Shown here: positions 41,201-50,964 of the stretch, piece after piece
How the letters are laid out: each line of letters starts with the position of its first letter
How positions within the stretch are numbered: the stretch's first letter is position 1
NCBI RefSeq assembly: GCF_900111395.1
Contig: NZ_FOHV01000002.1
Span: forward strand, 123,675 to 187,674
DNA length: 64,000 nucleotides
Reading direction: 5' to 3'
DNA from: Thorsellia anophelis DSM 18579
Lineage (GTDB): Bacteria > Pseudomonadota > Gammaproteobacteria > Enterobacterales > Thorselliaceae
Notes under the pieces: generated by a model
Seen by the model: only the letters and a program-made list of their open reading frames with translations
Databases searched by the model: none
What the model was told of the DNA's origin: nothing
Program-made: the position numbers and the translations under genes

Positions 41201-42325
41201 TGGTTCACCAGGGCGCATCATACGATAGATTTCAACTAATGCTGATAAACGATCTGTAGTAGGATCAATGCGAAGTGTCTCAGAAATAAATGGCCCATGA
41301 TCAAGATCATTGGTAAATAAGGTTTCTATTTTCTTATGTCCACCTTGAGAAATTTTTGCAATTAGCTCAAGTGTTAGGTCGGTATTCGCTGGGCAAATCA
41401 TTTCGCCAGTATCATTATCGATGTAATCTTTAGATACAGTTTTACCAACTAAATACTCTAGAGGTACTTCAATTGCTTTTACATTATCTTTTTCTAATTG
41501 ACGGATATGGCGCGCAGTAATACGTCTGCCTTGTTCAGCATAAACAACATCTTTTGCGACAATATCAAATGCAGCCGTTTCTCCACGGAGGCGTTCTGGG
41601 ATCAGATCCATCATCACTTTATTTTTTTGTAAAGAAAAAGTAACTTTATCAAAAAATAAATCAAGAATACCCTCAGTTGTATAATCAAGAGCTCTTAATA
41701 ATATTGTGGCAGGTAATTTTCTGCGACGATCTATACGGACAAATACATTATCTTTTGGATCGAATTCAAAGTCTAACCATGAACCACGGTAAGGAATGAT
41801 ACGGGCATTAAATAGAATTTTACCAGACGAGTGCGTTTTACCTTTATCACTATCAAAAAATACGCCTGGGCTACGGTGTAATTGAGAAACAATGACACGT
41901 TCTGTACCATTAATGATAAATGTCCCATTATTTGTCATTAATGGGATTTCCCCCATATAGACTTCTTCTTCTTTGATGTCTTTAATCGTGCCTTCAGCTG
42001 CTTCTCTATCATAAACGACTAAGCGTAATTTGACACGTAACGGAGCTGCGTAGTATTCACCACGGATTAAACATTCACTTTCTTCAAACTCTGGCTGACC
42101 TAGACGGTAACTGACATATTGCAATTCTGAATTTCCACTATAACTTTTGATTGGAAAAACAGAGCGAAATGCTGCTTCTAAGCCATGTTGACCAGAGGTA
42201 TCTAATTCAATAAATTTTTGAAACGAATCAAGCTGTATTGAAAGTAAGTATGGTACGTCAAGAATACGAGCACGTTTACCAAAATTTTTACGAATTCGTT
42301 TTTTTTCGGTGTAGGAATAGGACAT
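38297..42325 (-). CDS. rpoB: RNA polymerase beta subunit
   Basis: Catalytic core subunit of 1342 aa, the E. coli length. The start is ATG 42325 ([13 protein letters not shown]) with GAGGA upstream; an upstream TTG at 42337 would add only MRNH. The rifampicin region reads [20 protein letters not shown] and then RISALGPGG, the sensitive form with the usual D, H and S residues. The conserved C-terminal clamp segment ([20 protein letters not shown]) is complete. An unrelated DUF1349 gene lies between it and rplL. The 226-bp leader after that gene may hold a separate promoter, but I could not define one. Confidence 0.98.
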   Translation of the reverse strand: MSYSYTEKKRIRKNFGKRARILDVPYLLSIQLDSFQKFIELDTSGQHGLEAAFRSVFPIKSYSGNSELQYVSYRLGQPEFEESECLIRGEYYAAPLRVKLRLVVYDREAAEGTIKDIKEEEVYMGEIPLMTNNGTFIINGTERVIVSQLHRSPGVFFDSDKGKTHSSGKILFNARIIPYRGSWLDFEFDPKDNVFVRIDRRRKLPATILLRALDYTTEGILDLFFDKVTFSLQKNKVMMDLIPERLRGETAAFDIVAKDVVYAEQGRRITARHIRQLEKDNVKAIEVPLEYLVGKTVSKDYIDNDTGEMICPANTDLTLELIAKISQGGHKKIETLFTNDLDHGPFISETLRIDPTTDRLSALVEIYRMMRPGEPPTRDAAENLFENLFFSDDRYDLSAVGRMKFNRSLNREEVEGSHILSHDDIIDVMRKLIAIRNGNGEVDDIDHLGNRRIRSIGEMAENQFRIGLVRVERAVKERLSLGDLDALMPRDLINAKPISAAVKEFFGSSQLSQFMDQNNPLSEITHKRRISALGPGGLTRERAGFEVRDVHPTHYGRVCPIETPEGPNIGLINSLSVYAKTNEYGFLETPYRRVENGIVTDEIDYLSAIEEGLFVIAQANSNLDENNAFIEDLVTCRSKGESSLFSKDQVQYMDVSTQQVVSIGASLIPFLEHDDANRALMGANMQRQAVPTLRADKPLVGTGMERTVAVDSGVTVVAKRGGIIQFVDASRIVVHVNDEELNPGEAGIDIYNLKKYTRSNQNTCINQRPCVVQGERVEANDVLADGSSTDLGELALGQNMRVAFMPWNGYNFEDSILVSERVVQEDRFTTIHIQELECISRDTKLGPEEVTADIPNVGEAALSKLDESGIVFVGAEVKGGDILVGKVTPKGETQLTPEERLLRAIFGEKASDVKDSSLRVPNGVSGTIIDVQILTRDGVVKNKRANEIEEMQLRQVKKDLSDEHKILAASLFIRVRSLLVNSGISESDLDKLPREKWLELGLKDEQKQTQLEQLAEQFDELKQEFEKRLDEKRRKITQGADLKPGELIKVKVYLAVKRQIQPGDKMAGRHGNKGVISKINPVEDMPYDEKGQPVDIVLNPLGVPSRMNIGQILETHLGMAAKGIGDKINAMLKQQEEIAKIREFIQRAYDLSEDTDQKVDLTTFTDQEVMALAHNLRNGMPIATPVFDGARETEIKELLKLGDIPTSGQITLYDGRSGDKFERPVTVGYMYMLKLNHLVDDKMHARSTGSYSLVTQQPLGGKAQFGGQRFGEMEVWALEAYGASYTLQEMLTVKSDDVNGRTKMYKNIVDGDHRMEPAIPESFNVLLKEIRSLGINIELEDD

Positions 42326-42551
42326 GTGATTCCTCAACTGGTAAAGAGAGATTAAAATTAAGAACTTTTAGGCTAGGCTAATTTAGCAGCCTGAGCAATT
42401 TTTACTGTTTGATTGGGCGTTGGCCTTTAATATAGTCTTTGCTCGCTTAAATCATTTCATTGCATATCTATTTTATAGTCTGCAGTATATTAAGTCGTTG
42501 ACAAAGGTACATTAGGTTGTGTAGCCAGTATTTCTACACACACCTGAAAAT

Positions 42552-43196
42552 TTATATACCTAGTCGAAAGTCATTTAAGTTTTCGTAGGTTAGTAATATT
42601 TCGCTAAATATCGTTTTATTTCCATCTCCAGTAGGAGATTGGGTTGACAACCCAATAAAGGGTATTGGCGAAAAATTATTCTTAAATAGTCTAATCATCA
42701 CCCATTCTTTGCTATCTTGGGAGTAATAACAGCCTATTTGTTTTGTATCTGATGCAATTTTTAAATAAATTGATTGATTGCTATTCTTTTCGTGATTGCA
42801 GTCATCTGAGTATTGGTCAGTTTTGACGCTAACAATTCGTTTGTTATAAGAATCATCTAATTCAAAAGCAAGTTTCAGCCATTTCTGGTTATTATCATAA
42901 AAGAATAAGGCCCCAGCATCATATTTTTGTTTAAAAGTGGGTAAGACCTTACACGATAAGACAAATGGTTTATTATTATCAATTTTGGTTAATAATAAAG
43001 GTGCGTTATTAGCAGTATAACTATCATCAGGCGCATTAAAAAAATCAGTCTTTGCTATCGAACTTAAACTAATTGAATCTTGAGAAGAATCAATTTTAGG
43101 TGTATTGACGATATGAGTAAAAAACAGAATGTTTTCAATTTCTTTAAGGTTAGTGTTTATTGCAACATTAGATTCACGATTTATATTTTGAGTCAT
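42552..43196 (-). CDS. DUF1349 domain protein inserted between rplL and rpoB
   Basis: Cytoplasmic protein of 214 aa without a signal peptide. Residues 50-205 fit the DUF1349 (YesU-like, lectin-type beta-sandwich) family: DFFNAPDDSYTANNAPLLL, YDAGALFFYDNNQKWLKLAFE, SDDCNHE and a late WVMIRLF. Members are thought to bind or act on carbohydrates, but no activity is proven. GAGGA lies 9 nt before the ATG. It is 142 bp after rplL and 226 bp before rpoB, on the same strand, so it sits within one of the most conserved bacterial operons. Its expression would follow ribosomal protein transcription unless the hairpin at 43267-43292 ends it. Confidence 0.85.
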   Translation of the reverse strand: MTQNINRESNVAINTNLKEIENILFFTHIVNTPKIDSSQDSISLSSIAKTDFFNAPDDSYTANNAPLLLTKIDNNKPFVLSCKVLPTFKQKYDAGALFFYDNNQKWLKLAFELDDSYNKRIVSVKTDQYSDDCNHEKNSNQSIYLKIASDTKQIGCYYSQDSKEWVMIRLFKNNFSPIPFIGLSTQSPTGDGNKTIFSEILLTYENLNDFRLGI

Positions 43197-43266
43197 CGAA
43201 ACAAATCCTCATAATTTTAAACGAATTAACTTAGTTGATAATATGTAACCTTGCCTTAATGCTAAA

Positions 43267-43292
43267 GGCTAGTATGCAAAAACATACTAGCC
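43267..43292 (-). terminator. Attenuator-like hairpin after rplL
   Basis: GGCTAGTATG (43267-43276) and CATACTAGCC (43283-43292) form a perfect 10-bp stem with a 6-nt loop, 47 bp after rplL. On the minus strand TTTAGC follows, a weak U-tract. In E. coli the rplL-rpoB gap carries a partial terminator and an RNase III site; this hairpin may play the same part. Confidence 0.6.
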
Positions 43293-43338
43293 TCTATTGA
43301 TAAAGACCTTGATTTTTCAATCAAGATCAATTATTTAA

Positions 43339-43704
43339 TTACTTAACTTCTACTGTAGCACCAGCAGCTTCTAATTCTTTCTTAAGTGCTTCAGATTCAT
43401 CTTTGCTCACACCTTCTTTGATTGGTGCTGGAGCAGATTCAACTAGATCTTTAGCTTCTTTTAAGCCTAAGCCAGTTGCAGTACGTACTGCTTTGATAAC
43501 AGCAACTTTGTTAGCGCCTGCAGCTGCAAGAATAACGTTGAATTCAGTTTTTTCTTCAGCAGCTTCAGCAGCAGCAGGTGCAGCAGCAACAGCTGCTGCA
43601 GCAGAAACACCGAATTTTTCTTCCATTGCAGAAATTAATTCAACAACATCCATTACTGACATAGCAGCAATTGCATCAAGGATTTGGTCTTTAGAAATTG
43701 ACAT
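43339..43704 (-). CDS. rplL: 50S ribosomal protein L7/L12
   Basis: Stalk protein of 121 aa, present as dimers bound to L10, recruiting translation factors. The N-terminal dimerisation part, the Ala-rich hinge ([20 protein letters not shown]) and the globular C-terminal domain with [20 protein letters not shown] are standard. It follows rplJ by 69 bp. Confidence 0.98.
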   Translation of the reverse strand: MSISKDQILDAIAAMSVMDVVELISAMEEKFGVSAAAAVAAAPAAAEAAEEKTEFNVILAAAGANKVAVIKAVRTATGLGLKEAKDLVESAPAPIKEGVSKDESEALKKELEAAGATVEVK

Positions 43705-43773
43705 AGTAATTGTTCCTAAAATTTATAGTATAAGTGAATAATTCAAATGCAAAATTGAATACTGAAACTGCAA

Positions 43774-44271
43774 TTAAGCAGCTTCTTTTTGATCGCGGAC
43801 AGCTGCGATTGTACGTACCAATTTGCCTGCTGCAGCTTCCTTCATGGTACCCATGAGGCTTGCTAATGCTTCTTCGTAAGTTGGTAATGTTGCTAAACGA
43901 TCGATGTTAGCACCACTAATTAATTCACCTTCGAAGGCAGCAGCTTTTATTTCAAATGCTTGGTTTTCTTTTGCGAATGCTTTGAACAAACGTGCAGCTG
44001 CACCTGGATGCTCATGAGAAAAAGCAATTAAAGTTGGACCTGTAAATTTGTCTGTCAAGCATTCAAACGGCGTACCTTCAACGATACGACGTAGAAGTGT
44101 ATTACGTACAACACGTATATAAACACCTGCTTCACGACATTCTTTACGCAATGCAGTCATCTTACCAACAGTTACACCGCGAGAATCTGCGATAACTGCT
44201 GAAAGTGCACTTTTGGCCACTTCACTGACTTCAGCTACAATCGCTTGTTTGTCTTGAAGATTTAATGGCAT
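43774..44271 (-). CDS. rplJ: 50S ribosomal protein L10
   Basis: Base of the L7/L12 stalk, 165 aa. The start is set at ATG 44271 ([20 protein letters not shown]), which matches the family N terminus; the open frame extends 47 codons further upstream but that part has no L10 character and is the untranslated leader. The C-terminal helix that binds L7/L12 ([20 protein letters not shown]) is present. In E. coli L10 represses its own operon by binding this leader. Confidence 0.97.
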   Translation of the reverse strand: MPLNLQDKQAIVAEVSEVAKSALSAVIADSRGVTVGKMTALRKECREAGVYIRVVRNTLLRRIVEGTPFECLTDKFTGPTLIAFSHEHPGAAARLFKAFAKENQAFEIKAAAFEGELISGANIDRLATLPTYEEALASLMGTMKEAAAGKLVRTIAAVRDQKEAA

Positions 44272-44515
44272 ATGCCTTGCTCCTGGATTAACCGAGTAAA
44301 CTCGGGACTCACTTTGCTTTAGATTGAAAATTAATCTAAAACGCTTAATACGGTGAGCAGTTGCCAGTTTTAGAAAAAATAAATTATTTTTTCTTTTATA
44401 GGGTTCTGTCACCGTCTACGCTAGAAATTAAGTTGAAAATAAATTATTTATCAACACTAGCGGTCTTAGACGGGGCTTGGAAGGCCAAGCACCAACTAAA
44501 TTTTTGAAGCGTCAA
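44272..44515 (-). promoter_or_regulatory. rplJ leader, likely L10 autoregulatory region
   Basis: 244 bp between rplA and rplJ, with several self-complementary segments including GACGGTG and CTAGCG near 44410-44465. Its length and position match the E. coli L10 leader. The binding-site fold itself was not worked out. Confidence 0.5.
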
Positions 44516-45217
44516 TTATATTGAAGCGCTTAATGTTGTTTGATCAATTGCAACACCGGCACCCATTGTTGTAGAAAGGCTAACTTTCTTAACAAAGATA
44601 CCTTTAGAGTTTGCTGGTTTAGCACGTTTAAGAGCAACCAATAAAGCCTCTAAGTTTTCTTTTAATTGTTCTTGTGTAAAGTCAACACGACCAATTGTAG
44701 TGTGGATAATACCATTTTTATCATTACGGTAACGTACTTGACCTGCTTTAGCATTAGTAACTGCTTCAGCAACGTTTGGTGTTACTGTACCAACTTTAGG
44801 GTTTGGCATTAAACCACGTGGACCTAATACTTGCCCAAGTTGACCTACGATACGCATAGCATCTGGAGAAGCAATCACAACATCAAAGCCCATTTCACCA
44901 GCTTTGATTTGATCTGCTAAATCTTCCATACCAACAAACTCAGCACCAGCTGCTTTAGCTGCTTCTGCATTTGGTCCTTGTGTAAACACAGCTACACGTA
45001 CTGAACGGCCTGTACCATTAGGTAAAACAGTTGCACCACGTACGTTTTGATCTGATTTACGAGCGTCAATTCCTAAGTTAATAGCAACATCAACGCTTTC
45101 AGTGAATTTAGCTGTTGCTAATTCTTTTAATAAAGCTACTGCTTCATTGATTTCATATTGTTTAGTTGCGTCTACTTTCTCACGAATTGCACGCATACGT
45201 TTGCTTAATTTAGCCAT
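44516..45217 (-). CDS. rplA: 50S ribosomal protein L1
   Basis: L1-stalk protein of 233 aa that binds 23S rRNA and helps E-site tRNA leave. Start [20 protein letters not shown] and core segments (GNR-type [29 protein letters not shown]) are standard. The ATG follows the rplK stop directly (TAAATG). In E. coli L1 represses rplK-rplA translation by binding near the rplK start. Confidence 0.98.
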   Translation of the reverse strand: MAKLSKRMRAIREKVDATKQYEINEAVALLKELATAKFTESVDVAINLGIDARKSDQNVRGATVLPNGTGRSVRVAVFTQGPNAEAAKAAGAEFVGMEDLADQIKAGEMGFDVVIASPDAMRIVGQLGQVLGPRGLMPNPKVGTVTPNVAEAVTNAKAGQVRYRNDKNGIIHTTIGRVDFTQEQLKENLEALLVALKRAKPANSKGIFVKKVSLSTTMGAGVAIDQTTLSASI

Positions 45218-45649
45218 TTATTGACCCTCCACCGTAATGCCCATAGAGCGAGCTGTACCAGCAATTGAACGCGCCATTGCATCAATATCTGCACCCGTCA
45301 TATCTGCTGCTTTTGATTCAGCAATTTGACGAACTTGTTCGGCAGTAAGATTTGCTACTTTTTCTTTATTTGGTTTGCCTGAACCTGATTTGATACCAGC
45401 TGCTTTTTTCAATAATACTGCTGCAGGAGGAGTTTTTGTTACGAAAGTAAATGAACGGTCAGCATAAACTGTGATAACAACAGGAATTGGAAGACCTTTT
45501 TCCATGCTTTCTGTTTTTGCATTAAATGCTTTACAGAATTCCATGATGTTAACACCTTGTTGACCTAGAGCAGGACCAACTGGTGGACTTGGATTTGCCA
45601 TACCAGCTGCAACTTGCAACTTGACATAGGCTTGTACTTTTTTAGCCAT
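45218..45649 (-). CDS. rplK: 50S ribosomal protein L11
   Basis: Binds the GTPase-associated region of 23S rRNA and is needed for RelA activation. Length 143 aa. The N-terminal [20 protein letters not shown] and C-terminal RNA-binding domain are standard. AGAGGA precedes the ATG. It is the first gene of the block; secE and nusG, which normally precede it, are absent, and a tRNA-Lys gene lies 255 bp upstream. Confidence 0.98.
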   Translation of the reverse strand: MAKKVQAYVKLQVAAGMANPSPPVGPALGQQGVNIMEFCKAFNAKTESMEKGLPIPVVITVYADRSFTFVTKTPPAAVLLKKAAGIKSGSGKPNKEKVANLTAEQVRQIAESKAADMTGADIDAMARSIAGTARSMGITVEGQ

Positions 45650-45773
45650 TTTAAAATTCCTCTAAATGGGTCATAGCGCAACATATCAGTTGCTTCCCGT
45701 TAAATGATTTATATAAGTATACTTCATATCTTAGTAAATATTTAATTTTTTATAAATTACCTACTTACTAAAA

Positions 45774-45810
45774 GGCGCGAAATTTTACTACTTTAATCTT
45801 ATCAATGCAA
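45774..45810 (-). promoter_or_regulatory. rplK operon promoter with GC-rich discriminator
   Basis: On the minus strand TTGCAT (45810-45805), 17 bp, TAAAAT (45787-45782), then TTCGCGCC. A GC-rich discriminator after the -10 is typical of promoters under stringent (ppGpp/DksA) control. It gives the operon a start independent of the tRNA genes. Confidence 0.75.
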
Positions 45811-45903
45811 ATGATTTTTTGTTTAAAGTTGAAAGTGTATTTGGGTGCTGAAATCAATAGGGTGTTTTTTTATGAAATGAGATAACTTGATGAGGTTTTT
45901 TTG

Positions 45904-45979
45904 TGGTGGGCCGTGCGGGATTCGAACCTGCGACCAACTGATTAAAAGTCAGCTGCTCTACCGACTGAGCTAACGGCCC
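45904..45979 (-). tRNA. tRNA-Lys (anticodon TTT)
   Basis: A 76-nt cloverleaf on the minus strand with encoded CCA. Acceptor GGGCCGT pairs with ACGGCCC, the anticodon stem-loop is CTGA-CTTTTAA-TCAG with anticodon TTT, and the T-arm carries GGTTCGAATCC. It follows tRNA-Val by 13 bp. Confidence 0.97.
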
Positions 45980-45992
45980 GTTATAAAATTAG

Positions 45993-46068
45993 TGGTGGGC
46001 GATACCAGATTCGAACTGATGACCCCCTCCTTGTAAGGGAGATGCTCTACCAACTGAGCTAATCGCCC
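45993..46068 (-). tRNA. tRNA-Val (anticodon TAC)
   Basis: A 76-nt cloverleaf on the minus strand with encoded CCA. Acceptor GGGCGAT pairs with ATCGCCC, the anticodon loop is CTTACAA with anticodon TAC, and the T-arm carries AGTTCGAATCT. It is the first gene of a Val-Lys operon. In E. coli the valU-valX-valY-lysV operon is likewise divergent from gltX. Confidence 0.97.
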
Positions 46069-46111
46069 ACTAATTTTAAAACAGCGATGAGAAGTATTTC
46101 TCTGTCTCAAC

Positions 46112-46147
46112 GGAGGCGCATTATAGAGACTCTAGGAAGTAAGTCAA
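46112..46147 (-). promoter_or_regulatory. tRNA operon promoter
   Basis: On the minus strand TTGACT (46147-46142), 16 bp, TATAAT (46125-46120), then GCGCCTCC. The perfect -10 and GC-rich discriminator are typical of stable-RNA promoters. It lies about 50 bp before tRNA-Val. Confidence 0.85.
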
Positions 46148-46601
46148 ATTATTTTTTAAATTATTTTATCATTAGGTTTAAAAATGCTCAATTAGGTTAA
46201 ATTTTGTTTTATTTGTTTTTAATTTAAGCTGATTTATAGATGCAATCTGATATTGTTTCTGATGCTATATGAGTTATTTAGCATAATGTATATAAAATGT
46301 ACTTTTGTTTGTTGATACTGCGTATTCAATCTTTGTTAGTTTCGATTATACCATTCTTATAATTGACCAACTAATGGCTTTTTTAGTATCACGGAGTCAG
46401 CTCTTCAAAAATGCATGATAAATTATCTATGTAATTTTCAGTGAATTAAATATATAGATAAACGAGTTTGACGTTTTCTTTTTTGCAGCTGCAAGCGTAT
46501 AATCAAATAAATTGCTGATTCATTTTGTCTGTGTTTAGTTTGCAGCGTTTAAAAGTGAATTTAGTTTGTTATTTTACGACTATCAAGGTGAATATTAGAT
46601 T
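46148..46601. other. gltX upstream region
   Basis: About 450 bp, AT-rich. It holds the palindrome TTGCAGCTGCAA (46483-46494) directly before TATAAT (46498-46503), and TTGACG at 46468. The spacing of TTGACG to TATAAT (24 bp) is too long for a normal promoter, so the palindrome may be an operator at an activator-dependent promoter. No coding frame is seen. Confidence 0.45.
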
Positions 46602-48038
46602 ATGTCAACAAGCGCATCTTTAACAAATAAACCTATTAAAACACGTTTTGCCCCAAGTCCTACAGGTTATTTACATGTGGGCGGTGCAAGAACAGCTCTT
46701 TATTCATGGCTATTTGCTCGCCATTATGGTGGGGAATTTGTGCTTAGAATTGAAGATACTGACCTCGAACGTTCAACTCCAGAAGCGATTGAAGCGATTA
46801 TGGATGGTATGCAATGGCTTAATCTAGCTTGGGATGAAGGTCCTTATTTTCAAACCAAACGATTTGATAGATATAATCAAGTAATCGATGAAATGCTTGA
46901 AGCTGGTACTGCTTATCGTTGTTATTGCTCTACTGAGAGATTAAATGAGATGCGTGAAGCCCAAATGGCTGCGAATCAAAAAGCACGCTATGATGGTAGG
47001 TGTCGTTTTCATGAGCACAATCACACCTCTGATGAACCTCATGTTGTACGGTTTAAAAATCCTCAAGACGGTAGTGTTATTTTTGATGATATCATCCGTG
47101 GTGAGATTGAAATTAGCAATCAAGAAATGGATGATTTAATTATTAGACGAACTGATGGCTCACCAACTTATAATTTTTGTGTAGTAGTTGATGATTTCGA
47201 TATGGGGATTACACACGTGATTAGAGGTGAAGATCATATCAATAATACGCCTAGACAAATCAATATACTTAAAGCTATTGGTGCTGATGTACCTCTATAC
47301 GGGCATGTTTCGATGATTTTAGGGGATGATGGTAAAAAATTATCTAAGCGTCATGGTGCTGTTAGCGTTATGCAATATAGATATGATGGTTTTTTACCTG
47401 AGGCTCTATTAAACTATCTTGTTAGATTAGGTTGGGCACATGGGGATCAAGAAGTGTTTTCTGTTGAAGAAATGAAATCTTTATTCACGCTTGAAGCCGT
47501 TAATAAATCTGCTAGTGCATTTAATACAGAAAAATTGCTCTGGCTAAATCATCATTATATTAATCATTTACCACCAGAGCGTGTTGCTGTTCAACTTGAT
47601 TGGCATATGCAACAAATGGGGTATCCGCTGCAAGCGGGACCAAACTTAGTCGAATTGGTAAAATTATTAGGTGATAGATGCAAAACGTTAAAAGAATTAG
47701 CACAAAGTGCCCATTACTTTTATCAAGAATTCGACGCATTTGATGAAAGCGTGGCAAGTAAGCATCTCACTACCCAAGCTATTGAACCACTCACTCTATT
47801 GCGTGATAAGTTAGAATCTTTAGCTGACTGGTTAAATGAGCCTATTCATTCTGCTATCAAAGCAACAGCCGAGGAATTAGGCTTGGGAATGGGTAAAGTT
47901 GGTATGCCACTTCGTGTTGCTGTTACGAGTTCAGGTCAGTCTCCAGCAATTGATGCAACAGTTGCTGCAATAGGTAAAACACGCACATTAGCTAGAATAA
48001 CTAAGGCGATTGACTATATTAAAGCTAAAACCGCTTAA
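46602..48038 (+). CDS. gltX: Glutamyl-tRNA synthetase
   Basis: Class I synthetase of 478 aa, charging tRNA-Glu. The HIGH-type motif [15 protein letters not shown] and KMSKS-type KLSKRHGA are intact, as is the zinc-binding set CYCS...RYDGRCRFH. It is close to E. coli GltX along its length but has about eight extra N-terminal residues ([12 protein letters not shown]). It is divergent from the Val-Lys tRNA operon. AAGGTGA lies before the ATG. Confidence 0.97.
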   Translation: MSTSASLTNKPIKTRFAPSPTGYLHVGGARTALYSWLFARHYGGEFVLRIEDTDLERSTPEAIEAIMDGMQWLNLAWDEGPYFQTKRFDRYNQVIDEMLEAGTAYRCYCSTERLNEMREAQMAANQKARYDGRCRFHEHNHTSDEPHVVRFKNPQDGSVIFDDIIRGEIEISNQEMDDLIIRRTDGSPTYNFCVVVDDFDMGITHVIRGEDHINNTPRQINILKAIGADVPLYGHVSMILGDDGKKLSKRHGAVSVMQYRYDGFLPEALLNYLVRLGWAHGDQEVFSVEEMKSLFTLEAVNKSASAFNTEKLLWLNHHYINHLPPERVAVQLDWHMQQMGYPLQAGPNLVELVKLLGDRCKTLKELAQSAHYFYQEFDAFDESVASKHLTTQAIEPLTLLRDKLESLADWLNEPIHSAIKATAEELGLGMGKVGMPLRVAVTSSGQSPAIDATVAAIGKTRTLARITKAIDYIKAKTA

Positions 48039-48095
48039 TAAATTAATCGGTCATTTGAGATTATACAAAAAGAATAACAAAAGGTTAGGGGCTAG

Positions 48096-48932
<837 letters not shown>

Positions 48933-48994
48933 AACATGATATAACTTAATGATCTTAGCGCAATTTGCTCTCCTCATCATTAATAGGATTTAAG

Positions 48995-49372
48995 ATGATA
49001 AAACAGTCTTTAATAAGAATTTATAAAGCATTCGGTTATTCTAAACAAGGACTTAAGTCAGCTTATCAAAATGAGCGTGCCTTTAAAGAAGAAGTTTGGT
49101 TACTTGTTATAGCAATTATTTTGGGTGTGGTTTTGAATATTACTGTGATAGAAAAGTTTGCTTTAGTCGCCGTTGTTTTATTGATGATGATAGTTGAGTT
49201 ACTCAATAGCGCAATTGAAGCTGTTGTTGACAGAATTGGTCCTGAACATCATGAATTATCGGGACGTGCTAAGGATATGGGGTCGGCTGCAGTCTTATTA
49301 GCAGGTGCATTAGTTTGTTGCGTGTGGGGCTATATTATTATTGGGTATATCTGCACACTGTTATCTAATTAA
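48995..49372 (+). CDS. dgkA: Diacylglycerol kinase
   Basis: Small trimeric inner-membrane kinase of 125 aa that returns diacylglycerol to phosphatidic acid, for example after membrane-derived glucan synthesis. Three TM helices are visible, with the catalytic segment ELLNSAIEAVVDRIG. ATG 48995 is chosen because AGGA lies 6 nt before it; a TTG at 48965 would add ten residues that the family lacks. Confidence 0.95.
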   Translation: MIKQSLIRIYKAFGYSKQGLKSAYQNERAFKEEVWLLVIAIILGVVLNITVIEKFALVAVVLLMMIVELLNSAIEAVVDRIGPEHHELSGRAKDMGSAAVLLAGALVCCVWGYIIIGYICTLLSN

Positions 49373-49407
49373 TGTTAATTTTTACTATATAAATCAAATA
49401 TAAAAAT

Positions 49408-50238
49408 ATGCCTGAATTACCAGAGGTTGAAACAAGTTGCCGAGGAATTACGCCTTATTTGAAAGGTGCAACTATCTTAGGGGCAAGAGTAAGCCAACCT
49501 AAATTACGTTGGATGGTATCTAAAGAAATCATTGAAATTAATCAGGTGAAAGTCATAGATGTCACAAGACGAGCGAAATATATTCTAATTAAACTTGATT
49601 ATGGTTGGTTGATCGTGCATTTAGGCATGTCAGGTAGCGTCAGAATCTTACCTCAAGATTCACCTATTAATAAACATGATCATCTAGATTTGATTTTAGA
49701 TAGTGGGCAAATCTTGAGGTATACCGATCCTAGGCGATTTGGTGCTTGGTTATTTGCTCCTACTTTAACAGATCATCCATTATTAGCTCATTTAGGACCA
49801 GAGCCTTTAAGTGATGACTTTAATGAAACGTATTTAATGAGTGTTATTGAAGACTTAAAAAATAAGCGCAAACCAAGTATGCTTATTATCAAACCTTGGT
49901 TGATGGATAATAGAGTTGTTGTTGGGGTAGGTAATATTTATGCTTGTGAGTCCTTATTTGAAGCAAAGATAAGCCCTTTAAGGTTAGTTGTTTCTTTAAC
50001 TTCCGATGAAATACGCTGTTTAGTTAGGATAGTTAAATTAGTATTAACGCGGTCGATTACTCAAGGCGGCACTACTTTAAGAGACTTCACTCAATCAGAT
50101 GGTTCTCCTGGGTATTTCGCACAGCAGCTTTTTGTTTATGGGCGGCATAATGAACCTTGTAAATCCTGCGGTCAGTTAATTGAATCTTTAAAGCAAGCTC
50201 AGAGAACAACATTCTACTGCCCAATCTGCCAAACATGA
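49408..50238 (+). CDS. mutM: Formamidopyrimidine-DNA glycosylase
   Basis: Base-excision repair enzyme of 276 aa that removes 8-oxoguanine and cuts the abasic site. The N terminus begins [12 protein letters not shown] with the catalytic Pro and Glu; the Lys in RRAKYI and the C-terminal zinc finger (CKSCG...CPICQ) are present. It follows dgkA by 35 bp. No clear ribosome-binding site is seen before the ATG. Confidence 0.97.
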   Translation: MPELPEVETSCRGITPYLKGATILGARVSQPKLRWMVSKEIIEINQVKVIDVTRRAKYILIKLDYGWLIVHLGMSGSVRILPQDSPINKHDHLDLILDSGQILRYTDPRRFGAWLFAPTLTDHPLLAHLGPEPLSDDFNETYLMSVIEDLKNKRKPSMLIIKPWLMDNRVVVGVGNIYACESLFEAKISPLRLVVSLTSDEIRCLVRIVKLVLTRSITQGGTTLRDFTQSDGSPGYFAQQLFVYGRHNEPCKSCGQLIESLKQAQRTTFYCPICQT

Positions 50239-50324
50239 TTTTGTATGGCACTTCTATCAATTTCAGAACATTCAAAAAGATTAATGACCTTAAAATTATG
50301 AACGCGTTAAAGATTGAGTAAAAT

Positions 50325-50915
50325 ATGACAGATAAAATAAAACTAATTGTAGGACTAGCTAATCCTGGTGCTGAGTATGCAAATACTCGGCATAATGCAG
50401 GTGCTTGGTATCTTGATTTGCTTACAAGGCAGTATCAATTAAGTTGGCAAAATGAAAATAAGTTTTTTGGTATGACATCAAGGGCGATTATTTCAGGCCA
50501 AGATATAAGATTTCTCATTCCGACCACTTTTATGAATCTAAGCGGAAAAGCAGTATCTGCTATAGCTAATTTTTATCGAATCGATGTTGAAGAAATATTG
50601 GTGGCTCATGATGAGCTAGATGTGTTGCCAGGTATTGCGAAATTTAAGCGAGGCGGTGGCCATGGTGGTCATAATGGACTTAAAGACATTATCAGTAAAA
50701 TGAATAACAACCCTAATTTTTTAAGATTAAGAATAGGTATTGGCCATCCAGGAGATAAAAACAAAGTAAGTGGTTTTGTTTTAACTAAACCGCCATCAAG
50801 TGAATTGACGTTGATTGAACAAAGTCTTGATGAAGCCGCTAGAGCAACAGATATATTGCTTTCAAAAGGGCTAAATGACGCAATGCATAGATTACATACT
50901 TTTAAAGCTCAGTAA
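50325..50915 (+). CDS. pth: Peptidyl-tRNA hydrolase
   Basis: Releases tRNA from peptidyl-tRNA that has dropped off ribosomes. Length 196 aa. [20 protein letters not shown] with the catalytic His, the FMNLSGKAV segment and [14 protein letters not shown] are standard. It is the last gene before a terminator shared with convergent glpD. Confidence 0.97.
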   Translation: MTDKIKLIVGLANPGAEYANTRHNAGAWYLDLLTRQYQLSWQNENKFFGMTSRAIISGQDIRFLIPTTFMNLSGKAVSAIANFYRIDVEEILVAHDELDVLPGIAKFKRGGGHGGHNGLKDIISKMNNNPNFLRLRIGIGHPGDKNKVSGFVLTKPPSSELTLIEQSLDEAARATDILLSKGLNDAMHRLHTFKAQ

Positions 50916-50919
50916 TACA

Positions 50920-50957
50920 TTAATACACCAGTCAAATCACTCTTGCTGGTGTATTAA
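50920..50957. terminator. Bidirectional pth/glpD terminator
   Basis: Perfect 12-bp stem TTAATACACCAG (50920-50931) with CTGGTGTATTAA (50946-50957), 14-nt loop, A/T-rich ends on both sides, between convergent genes. Confidence 0.8.
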
Positions 50958-50964
50958 TTAAAAT

